The notes under the pieces are model-generated. The model saw nothing but the letters and a program-made list of their open reading frames with translations. It was not told the origin of the DNA and made no database searches. A program made the position numbers and the translations under genes. From contig CAYJFM010000043.1 in NCBI GenBank assembly GCA_964369805.1, positions 1-13,448 on the forward strand: DNA of 13,448 nucleotides, read 5' to 3'. Origin of the DNA: CAYJHC01 sp964369805 (GTDB taxonomy: Bacteria; Bacillota; Clostridia; Peptostreptococcales; Anaerovoracaceae). Below, piece by piece: positions 1-6,346 of this stretch. Numbering within the stretch: the stretch's first letter is position 1; the number at the start of each line of letters is the position of its first letter.

Positions 1-114
1 AAGCAAGAATAGTGAAATAAAATTTTAAAGCAAATAGCTTGAGAATAGTTGTCGTATGATGATAAAAGAAAAAAGTCATGTAGAGCCGCTTTAGGTATTT
101 TTTTTCATTTGTAC

Positions 115-426
115 TTAAAAATAATAGCTAACTATTTTGATAAGTAACGTTATACTAATAAACACTGTTATAGGTAAACCAATTATTATACTAGCCTTAT
201 GGTAGGATTCCATTTCTTTATCCTTAAATTTCTTAAGTGCTGATATAACTAGAAGAGACATCCCGCCTAAGCCAAATAAAAGGCCAGTAGCAAGTTCTTT
301 ATCATAGCCAATATCTTTCATGACAGGTAACATTAGAATCGTAAAAATAATATATGGTACTGTGAAACATAATAGAAATTTCCAATTTATGGACTTGCTT
401 TTCATTTTAATTACCTTACCTTTCAT
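115..426 (-). CDS. Small hypothetical three-TM membrane protein
   Basis: I do not recognise this 103-residue protein. Counted from the second Met (residue 8), hydrophobic segments lie near residues 9-29, 37-57 and 71-94, with a charged loop (KKFKDKEMES) before the last, so it is probably an integral membrane protein. The start is ambiguous. A 21-bp tandem duplication places the same SD and ATG twice, at codon 1 (424-426) and codon 8 (403-405). The first seven residues (MKGKVIK) are thus a by-product of the duplication, and the ancestral protein probably had 96 residues. It lies 26 nt downstream of another small membrane protein and is probably the last gene of the minus-strand operon. I found no hairpin terminator in the 114 bases beyond it. 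Confidence 0.65.
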   Translation of the reverse strand: MKGKVIKMKSKSINWKFLLCFTVPYIIFTILMLPVMKDIGYDKELATGLLFGLGGMSLLVISALKKFKDKEMESYHKASIIIGLPITVFISITLLIKIVSYYF

Positions 427-441
427 TTTAATTACCTTACA
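400..441 (-). repeat. 21-bp tandem duplication of an SD and start codon
   Basis: Positions 400-419 and 421-440 are identical over 20 bases, with a period of 21. Read on the minus strand, each copy holds GTAAGGTAATTAAAATGAAA, that is an SD core (AAGG), an eight-base spacer and an ATG. The period is seven codons, so the frame is kept and either ATG gives the same downstream protein. Confidence 0.9.
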
Positions 442-452
442 CTATTTATATG

Positions 453-839
453 TTATAACGCGATTAAAAGAACAATGATTACAGCTACACCGAAAATTAC
501 TAATTTCTTCATTCTCCTTGCTTCAAGCTTAACATACTCTCTTAAATATGCAGCAAGATCGCCACCGCTCAATTGATTTTCTTCAATATACTTCTCTGCA
601 AACTCATTGTTTTTATATTCATAAAACCATGGAACTGGAATAGCTAAGCATATTACTGCAAAAATAAATGCTTCAGGGAGGCCTAGATAGTTAATAGCAA
701 TATAGCCAATTACAAGAACAAGCAAAACAGGTAAAGTAAAATATAAAAGGCTAATATTACTAGCTCTTTTTTTGTATTTTTTAAATAAGATTTGCTCTGC
801 CTGCTCTTGTGAGAATTCTAAGTTCTGAAAGTCGTTCAT
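453..839 (-). CDS. Small hypothetical membrane protein
   Basis: This 128-residue protein belongs to no family I recognise. It has a charged amphipathic N-terminus (residues 1-28) and two hydrophobic segments near 30-50 and 56-74 joined by a short turn. An acidic then basic soluble stretch (75-110) follows, ending in LEARRMKK, and a last hydrophobic helix at 111-128 ends the chain. The basic cluster before the final helix suggests that side faces the cytoplasm. The start has a good SD (AAGGAG, ending about 6 nt before the ATG). The gene begins 22 nt after the stop of the U32 gene and ends 26 nt before the next small membrane protein, so the three are probably co-transcribed. No function can be assigned. 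Confidence 0.7.
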   Translation of the reverse strand: MNDFQNLEFSQEQAEQILFKKYKKRASNISLLYFTLPVLLVLVIGYIAINYLGLPEAFIFAVICLAIPVPWFYEYKNNEFAEKYIEENQLSGGDLAAYLREYVKLEARRMKKLVIFGVAVIIVLLIAL

Positions 840-861
840 AAGTTCTCCTTCATCTATTACA

Positions 862-2913
862 CTAAGTTATTTTTCTGAAATAACAGCCTCTTGTTATATT
901 TCGCTTCTCATATTCATCTTGGAACTGAGAAATTATATTTTTACACTCTTCAGCAGATTCTTTCTTAAACATTAATTCAAAAGAGTTAATGTTCACGAAT
1001 TTATCTTGCTTATCGCCTATATATAGGGGTTGGCTATTTAAAATTTCAAAGGTTTTTTTCTCGTTACATACAATATCAAATTCCACGCCTTTTCTATCTT
1101 TTAAAACTTTGCTTGTACAGTTTTTACAGCCAACTATTCCTTTAATAGGACAGACTCTTGTTACCATCATTGGCAGATAACCGTAACCCAAAACATTAAC
1201 ATGGCAGCTGTGATTTAATTCTTTTGCTTGGGATGCAAGTATTTCAGGGCTAAGTGTAAGGGATTTTACACCATATTCTTTCTCTAAAAGAGAAATAGCA
1301 TAATCATTTAATAGATTCAGCCCAAACCCTCCATGAATTTCAAATCCCAAATCCTTAAGCATTTTTATCCTACCAATAGTATGAGCCTTACCATTAGTCA
1401 GACCTAAAGATTTCGAGTCTAACAAGGCATTTCGTAAAGATTCTTCGCTTTCAAAGTAAACCCTAGGGAGCTCTACAATAATATTTCTTTTATACTCATT
1501 TAATAAATTTTTATCTAAGTTCTTTATTTCAAATAATGGAATTGCTACATATCTTGACTTTTCAAACATTTCTTCACTTGCTTGCCCAGCAAAGCTAACA
1601 CTTGATACAAGGTAAGGTGTGTAATTATCGAGACGAGGAGAAGGTAATAAATTAAAGTCAGAAAAATTAGTCCTATACTCATTTTTTCCTAAGATCTGGC
1701 TATCAATTTGTTCAAGTGCTTCACGTCTCATGTTATTAATTTCTTTTGCAGAGCAGAAGAGTCCTTGATCTAAATTGCCACGAATGGAATTTACAATATA
1801 AGGAGTACCTCCAACCTTAGAAAGGCTTTTTTCTAAAGATGCCTCTGTCAAAGGCTTATTCTGTGAATGCTCAAGTTTACTGCCTTCTGAAAATCCAACC
1901 TTACCATCTAAAGTTGTAATTGTAATAGTTGGATTAGAGTCCTCTGTGAAACTATATAAAACATCTATCAGAACTTTAGAATTATCTTCATTGATTTTCT
2001 CAGAAATAGATTTATGCACAGCTTTAGATTTCTCTTTATCTTCATCTCTTCTAGTTCCAAAGTAGCCACTATCCTTGCCTTCAAGGTAACTATTAGTAAA
2101 CCCACTTCTAGAAAATACGTTTTCCAATAGTTCGCTACTATAGCTTTTGCCATCAAGAGCTTTCCTAGCGCAATCAGTAGCCTGATAAACATACTCAGCC
2201 CTCTTCATTCTACCTTCAATTTTAAAAGAAGAAACTCTAGCTGTTTTAAGAAACTCAAGCTGATCAATATAGCTAAGATCCTTAAGTGAAAGGGCATACT
2301 GCTCTTTCTTAGTAGGAGAAAAAGGAAGCCTGCAAACCTGAGCACAAAGCCCTCTATTTGCACTTCTTTCCCCCAGTGCAGAGCTAAAATAGCACTGCCC
2401 AGAAACACTCACGCAAAGTGCCCCATGTATAAACACCTCAGTTTCAATATCCACCTTATCCGTAATTTCCTTAATTTCATCAAGCGTAAGCTCCCTAGCT
2501 AGAACAACCCTCTTAAATCCTAGGTTTTTCAAAGCCAAGCAATCAGAAACGCTATGAGCAGACATCTGCGTAGAAGCATGAAGAGGAATACTAGGTATAA
2601 CTTTCTTTATAATTTCAAGAGCCCCAAGGTCTTGAAGTATAATAGCATCAAAACCAGCAGAAGCAATAAATTTAAGCTCTCTAATAAGCTCCTTAACTTC
2701 AGTCTTCTTAATAAGGGTGTTAAGAGTAAGATATACTTTCTTTCCCCTCAAATGAGCATATCTAATGCCTTCTAGTATTTCCTCTTCTGTAAAATTTTCG
2801 GCATTACGCCTAGCATTAAATTCTTTGCCACCAATGTAAATGGCGTCTGCACCAGCGTTAACCGCGGCTTTCAGTGCGGCTTGGGTGCCTGCTGGGGATA
2901 GTAATTCTATCAT
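862..2913 (-). CDS. U32 family protein, RlhA-like (23S rRNA hydroxylase / collagenase-like peptidase family)
   Basis: The 683-residue protein begins with the U32 signature MIELLSPAGT and continues with ADAIYIGG (23-29). The N-terminal barrel carries a cysteine set at C167, C174, C190 and C194 around ERSANRGLCAQVCRLPF, then KIEGRMKRAEYVY (231-243). The C-terminal part has a second cysteine group (VTRVCPIKGIVGCKNC) and ends in TRGCYFRKIT, matching the family's terminal TRG.Y.RG pattern, so it appears complete. The length and two-part layout fit the RlhA/DUF3656 branch (E. coli RlhA is about 650 residues). RlhA hydroxylates C2501 of 23S rRNA, and the conserved cysteines of this branch are linked to Fe-S binding. 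Related U32 proteins act in tRNA modification or are annotated as collagenase-like peptidases, so the exact activity is inferred. The start has a strong SD, AAAAGGAGG. It heads two small membrane-protein genes. Confidence 0.85.
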   Translation of the reverse strand: MIELLSPAGTQAALKAAVNAGADAIYIGGKEFNARRNAENFTEEEILEGIRYAHLRGKKVYLTLNTLIKKTEVKELIRELKFIASAGFDAIILQDLGALEIIKKVIPSIPLHASTQMSAHSVSDCLALKNLGFKRVVLARELTLDEIKEITDKVDIETEVFIHGALCVSVSGQCYFSSALGERSANRGLCAQVCRLPFSPTKKEQYALSLKDLSYIDQLEFLKTARVSSFKIEGRMKRAEYVYQATDCARKALDGKSYSSELLENVFSRSGFTNSYLEGKDSGYFGTRRDEDKEKSKAVHKSISEKINEDNSKVLIDVLYSFTEDSNPTITITTLDGKVGFSEGSKLEHSQNKPLTEASLEKSLSKVGGTPYIVNSIRGNLDQGLFCSAKEINNMRREALEQIDSQILGKNEYRTNFSDFNLLPSPRLDNYTPYLVSSVSFAGQASEEMFEKSRYVAIPLFEIKNLDKNLLNEYKRNIIVELPRVYFESEESLRNALLDSKSLGLTNGKAHTIGRIKMLKDLGFEIHGGFGLNLLNDYAISLLEKEYGVKSLTLSPEILASQAKELNHSCHVNVLGYGYLPMMVTRVCPIKGIVGCKNCTSKVLKDRKGVEFDIVCNEKKTFEILNSQPLYIGDKQDKFVNINSFELMFKKESAEECKNIISQFQDEYEKRNITRGCYFRKIT

Positions 2914-2933
2914 TTTTCCTCCTTTTGCTTGTC

Positions 2934-3032
2934 TTTTGCCTATTCTACTTTGTCGCTATATTTGCTTCCTTGCTTACGTATTTTAATACGCGCGCTTCCT
3001 CAGCAAATATGCTCCTAGTATAATAGGCAAAA
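2934..3032. repeat. Imperfect palindrome, about 99 bp, first copy
   Basis: The outer arms 2934-2948 and 3018-3032 are complementary at 14 of 15 positions (TTTTGCCTATTCTAC against GTATAATAGGCAAAA). Inner arms 2958-2966 (ATATTTGCT) and 3002-3010 (AGCAAATAT) pair perfectly. The centre, CGTATTTTAATACG at 2977-2990, is a further small hairpin. Unpaired stretches between these arms are short and similar on both sides. On neither strand is the structure followed by a T-run, so it is not a standard intrinsic terminator. It looks like a nested cruciform or a small palindromic mobile unit. Confidence 0.75.
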
Positions 3033-3215
3033 TCCTGCGCAATTTATTATCTTATTTTTAGTTATACTACTTTGTCGCTATATTTGCTTCCTTGCTTACG
3101 TATTTTAATACGCGCGCTTCCTCAGCAAATATGCTCCTAGTATAATAGGCAAAATCCTGCGCAATTTATTATCTTATTTTTAGTTATACTACGATGTCGC
3201 TATATTTGCTTCCTT
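2945..3215. repeat. 122-bp tandem repeat, 2.2 copies, filling the gap between two genes
   Basis: Bases 2945-3066 recur without change at 3067-3188. A third, partial copy at 3189-3215 matches 25 of 27 bases and ends on the stop codon of the amidohydrolase gene (3214-3216, minus strand). Each full unit carries the inner arms, the central hairpin and the right outer arm of the palindrome. Only the first copy has the full left outer arm, because the sequence before copy 2 differs (TTTTAGTTATA). Perfect identity of two 122-bp units suggests recent duplication or gene-conversion-like homogenisation. Apart from the U32 gene's SD at its left end, nothing else is visible in this 300-bp gap. Confidence 0.9.
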
Positions 3216-4518
3216 ATATTCTTGATGTAATATTTTTGTAAGCTCTTTCTACTTCGTAGCTTACTTTCTTTATGTCTATTGTTGTGTATTCGCCTTCCTC
3301 GTAAAGAATTTCGCCATCTACTATAGTCATGACAATGTCGCCGCCATTACCTGCGTAAACTAAATGGTTTACTAAATTTTCTGATGGCATCATATATGGT
3401 TTGTCAATGTCTAGCATTATCATATCTGCCTTATAACCCTCTTTAATAACTCCACAATCAAGACGGCCAGTAGCAATTGCACCTCCTCTTGTAGCTGCAT
3501 GTAGAGCTTGGGCTGGTGTAACTAGAGTAGGATCTCCGCTAAAGCCTTTTTGAACTAAAGAATAGAACTTCATATCTTCAAAATAGTTTAGATTATTGTT
3601 ACTAGCAACGCCGTCTGTTCCAATTGAAATATTCACTCCTGCTTCAAGAGCAATCTTAGCAGGCATAACACCGCTTGCTAGTTTAAGGTTACTAATTGGG
3701 TTTGTGCTAATTGTTACATTTTTCTTTGCCAAAATAGCAGCATCTCTTTCATCTATATGAACACAGTGTGCAGCGGTTGCCCTTACATCAAAGAGCCCTA
3801 AGTCTTTAAAGTACTCAACAGGACTTCTTCCAAGTCTTCTTTTTTTACACTCTTCTACTTCTGCTTTGGATTCAGAAACATGGACATGGATAGGAGAGTT
3901 ATGCTCCTTGCAAGCTTCTGCTAGTTGACGAACAATTTTTTCTGTTGAGGTATACTCTGCATGCAAACCAAACTCTACTTGAACTCTCCCGCTATTTTTG
4001 CTATTGTATTCCTGCATCAATTCAATTGAATTTCCATAAGCGTATAAATCCTGAAGGTTTTTTCTGTCAAAACAAGTGAAGGCATCATTAATGTTTCCTT
4101 TCACACCTGCTTCAGTATAGGCTTTGCACATATCGTTAATATGCATATACATGTCGTTATTGCAAACAATACCAAACTTTAATGATTCTGCTAGGCCAAG
4201 TAGCGTAGACCAGTATACATATTCACCTGTAAGCTTTGCTTCAAATGGAAAAATTCTCTTGTGAAGCCAGTCGTTTAGGTTTAGATTTTCACCGTACCCT
4301 CTTAATATGGTCATTGGTATATGAGTATGGCTATTGTAAAACCCCGGCATTAATAGCTTTCCGTGGCAGTTTTTGTACACATTTCCATATTTATATGCCT
4401 CTTCAGGCTCAGGTGGGAACTCACTAATATAAGCAATTTTTTCGCCAATAGTCCCAACGTACATATTCTTTTGTATTTTAAAATCTTCTGTTAAAATTGA
4501 AATTTTATTAAATAACAT
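3214..4518 (-). CDS. Amidohydrolase, MTA/SAH deaminase-like (ATZ/TRZ family)
   Basis: This 434-residue amidohydrolase has every metal and catalytic position of the family: HTH (H64, H66) after the MPGF strand, H186 (LHAEYT), HVHVSES (H211, H213, E216), AHCVH (H251) and GTDGVASNNNL (D302). A C-terminal segment with KADMIMLDIDKP and VDGEILYEEGEY completes the composite beta-sandwich. The motif spacing and the GTDGVASNN form best match 5-methylthioadenosine/S-adenosylhomocysteine deaminases, which convert these nucleosides to the inosyl forms. Related enzymes act on 5'-deoxyadenosine, guanine or triazines, so the substrate is inferred. I chose the ATG at 4516-4518 because AAGGAGG lies 5 nt upstream. 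An in-frame ATG 16 codons earlier has no such site. The stop codon falls in the edge of the tandem repeat. The gene is divergent from the PHP-cysE operon. Confidence 0.85.
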   Translation of the reverse strand: MLFNKISILTEDFKIQKNMYVGTIGEKIAYISEFPPEPEEAYKYGNVYKNCHGKLLMPGFYNSHTHIPMTILRGYGENLNLNDWLHKRIFPFEAKLTGEYVYWSTLLGLAESLKFGIVCNNDMYMHINDMCKAYTEAGVKGNINDAFTCFDRKNLQDLYAYGNSIELMQEYNSKNSGRVQVEFGLHAEYTSTEKIVRQLAEACKEHNSPIHVHVSESKAEVEECKKRRLGRSPVEYFKDLGLFDVRATAAHCVHIDERDAAILAKKNVTISTNPISNLKLASGVMPAKIALEAGVNISIGTDGVASNNNLNYFEDMKFYSLVQKGFSGDPTLVTPAQALHAATRGGAIATGRLDCGVIKEGYKADMIMLDIDKPYMMPSENLVNHLVYAGNGGDIVMTIVDGEILYEEGEYTTIDIKKVSYEVERAYKNITSRI

Positions 4519-4646
4519 ATTGTCCTCCTTTATCAATATATATATTAACAGTTTACAATGTACCAAGGTAAAAGTAAAGGTAAGTAGGATAATAGATAAA
4601 CAATATATAATACAATTAAATTTCCCATAAGTTTCACAAGTATCAT

Positions 4647-4675
4647 TTGAAAACTATCCAAAATTAAGGTATTAT
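4647..4675 (+). promoter_or_regulatory. Sigma-A-like promoter for the PHP-cysE-cysS-rlmB operon
   Basis: TTGAAA (4647-4652) is separated by 17 nt from TATTAT (4670-4675), which runs on into an overlapping TATAAT at 4675-4680. Transcription would begin near 4682, some 20 nt before the first ATG of the PHP gene. I saw no T-box, S-box or other riboswitch elements between this site and the first gene. Confidence 0.5.
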
Positions 4676-4701
4676 ATAATTAGTGCGCATACTTTAGATA
4701 T

Positions 4702-5592
4702 ATGAAGTATGTTAAGACATGTAGCTTAGAATTAAGGATGGATAAAATAAAAAATATCATTGACACAAAATTTGATAATAGAGAGGTAGACTTGCATATG
4801 CACTCTTACTTTTCTGACGGAGAGCTTTCGCCAACTGATTTAATTAAAAAGAAATCAGAAGAGGGGGTTAAGCTAGTTTCTTTAACTGATCATGATGGTG
4901 TTTGGGGAATTAAGGAAGCAAGGGCAGAGTCGGAAAAGCTTGGGCTTTCTTTTGTTTCAGGTGTAGAACTTTCTGCTCAGCAATATTTTAATGGAAGGAA
5001 CATTGGGGTACATATATTAGGATATGGTGTTGATGAGGATAATCAAGTACTATACAAAAGATTGAAAGAACTGGAGCACTTTAGGCGAGAACGTAATGAA
5101 AGACTAATTAGAGAGCTAGTAGGGATTGGCTATGATATAGAGCTTAAGGATGTAATCTTTTGGGAGGGACAGACTTATATTGGAAAGCCGCTCATTGCAA
5201 GGGCGCTCCTAGCCAAAGGCTATATTAAAACTATGGATGAGGCTTTTGGAACAGGCGGAATTTTTGATAAGCCAGAAATACGGGCTATTGGAAAAAAGAA
5301 AATTGAAGCTGCTGAGGCAATTGAACTTATTCGTGAAAGTGGCGGTGTGCCAGTTATTGCTCATCCTGGCAGAGTTAGGCATATTGGGAGGATGGGAAGC
5401 TCAGAGTACTTTGAAAATGCTGAAAAGCTAATTTGTGAACTTAAAGATATTGGGCTAGAAGGCGTTGAAGCTTGGTATAGATTTTACTCAGAAACAGAAA
5501 AAAAAGTTTTTGCAAATATAGGTAATAAAAATGGACTGATACTAACTAGAGGATCAGATTTTCATGGTGATGATTTAGAACCTGACGATTAA
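4702..5592 (+). CDS. PHP-domain metallo-phosphoesterase, 3',5'-nucleoside bisphosphate phosphatase / RNase AM-like
   Basis: The 296-residue protein is a single PHP domain with all metal ligands in place: DLHMHSYFSDG (H32, H34, D39), TDHD (D63, H64, D65), E89 (SGVELS), H104 (VHILGYG), H221 (IAHPGR) and SDFHG (D286, H288). This pattern and length fit the YciV/TrpH group. E. coli YciV dephosphorylates 3',5'-bisphosphonucleosides such as pAp and also trims rRNA 5' ends as RNase AM. Which role applies here is inferred. The start is uncertain. The ATG at 4702 has no SD and would sit about 20 nt from the predicted transcript start. The in-frame ATG at 4738 has AAGG directly against it, which is too close to serve. 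The protein stops nine residues after the last ligand, slightly early for the family. cysE follows after 10 nt. Confidence 0.82.
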   Translation: MKYVKTCSLELRMDKIKNIIDTKFDNREVDLHMHSYFSDGELSPTDLIKKKSEEGVKLVSLTDHDGVWGIKEARAESEKLGLSFVSGVELSAQQYFNGRNIGVHILGYGVDEDNQVLYKRLKELEHFRRERNERLIRELVGIGYDIELKDVIFWEGQTYIGKPLIARALLAKGYIKTMDEAFGTGGIFDKPEIRAIGKKKIEAAEAIELIRESGGVPVIAHPGRVRHIGRMGSSEYFENAEKLICELKDIGLEGVEAWYRFYSETEKKVFANIGNKNGLILTRGSDFHGDDLEPDD

Positions 5593-5602
5593 GGGAGGAT
5601 AT

Positions 5603-6346
5603 ATGTTTAAATATATGAAGGGATATGTTGGAGCGATACTAGAAAAAGATCCGGCTGCAAGAAATGTAATAGAAGTTCTTCTATGTTATCCTGGAGTTTG
5701 GGCATTGTCGTGGCATAGACCAGCCCACTTTCTCTATAAACATAATATAAAGTTATTTGCCAGAATGATGTCACAGATGACAAGGTGGATAACAGGAATA
5801 GAAATCCACCCTGGAGCAACCATTGGGGAACGATGTTTAATAGACCATGGTATGGCAGTAGTAATAGGGGAAACAGCAGAAGTAGGAAATGATGTAACAA
5901 TATATCAAGGAGTTACTCTTGGAGGGACCGGAAAAGATACAGGAAAAAGACACCCAACTATTGGGGATAGAGTAATTATATCTTCAGGTGCTAAAGTTTT
6001 AGGTCCTTTTACAGTAGGAAATGATGTAAAGATAGGAGCTGGCTCAGTAGTTCTTAAAGCGGTGCCAGATGGAGCAACGGTAGTAGGAATACCAGGAACA
6101 ATTGTTAGGACTAGTGGAGCTAAAAGCACAGAGGACATGAACCTAGTAGATTTACCAGACCCAGTTCATCAAGAAATGGAAGAGTTAAGAAAACAAATGG
6201 CAAAAATGGAGAAGCTTCTTGCAGAATATAGACAAAAAGGGAAAAGAGATGGCAGTGGCTGCGGACAGTGTAAAGGCAGCGGTGATGACTGCAATTGTAA
6301 TAAATGTAAGTCAAAAGAAGAAGTAGAAAGTATAGAGAGGAAATAA
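5603..6346 (+). CDS. cysE: Serine O-acetyltransferase (EpsC type) with Cys-rich C-terminal tail
   Basis: Makes O-acetylserine from L-serine and acetyl-CoA, the committed step of cysteine synthesis. The 247-residue protein has a short helical N-terminus (1-62) and a left-handed beta-helix of hexapeptide repeats. These include GIEIHPGATIGE (65-76), IDHGMAVVIGETA (80-92, with catalytic His82), GVTLGGTGKDTGKRHP (103-118) and GAGSVVLKAVP (145-155). The short N-terminus is the EpsC-like form common in Firmicutes. The tail is unusual: a helical, probably coiled-coil stretch (188-213) and then GCGQCKGSGDDCNCNKC, five cysteines at 220, 223, 230, 232 and 235 in a C-x2-C-x6-C-x-C-x2-C pattern. Typical CysE ends soon after the beta-helix. 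GGGAGG precedes the start. The stop TAA overlaps the cysS ATG by one base. Confidence 0.93.
   Translation: MFKYMKGYVGAILEKDPAARNVIEVLLCYPGVWALSWHRPAHFLYKHNIKLFARMMSQMTRWITGIEIHPGATIGERCLIDHGMAVVIGETAEVGNDVTIYQGVTLGGTGKDTGKRHPTIGDRVIISSGAKVLGPFTVGNDVKIGAGSVVLKAVPDGATVVGIPGTIVRTSGAKSTEDMNLVDLPDPVHQEMEELRKQMAKMEKLLAEYRQKGKRDGSGCGQCKGSGDDCNCNKCKSKEEVESIERK

Noticed and set aside
27..47. AGCAAATAGCT resembling the inner arm of the 122-bp repeat
   Set aside because: Only about nine bases match and the flanks do not; probably chance in AT-rich sequence.
3019..3024. Perfect TATAAT on the plus strand inside the repeat (also at 3141-3146)
   Set aside because: No -35 match at the right distance, and it would drive transcription only antisense to the amidohydrolase gene.
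4531..4640. Minus-strand promoter for the amidohydrolase gene
   Set aside because: Several TATATT/TATTAT-like hexamers exist, but none pairs convincingly with a -35 at 16-18 nt while leaving room for the SD, so I did not call one.
5905..6138. Long reading frames opposite cysE, rlmB and the AEC gene
   Set aside because: They are antisense to strongly conserved genes and their translations resemble no protein family; they reflect codon bias.
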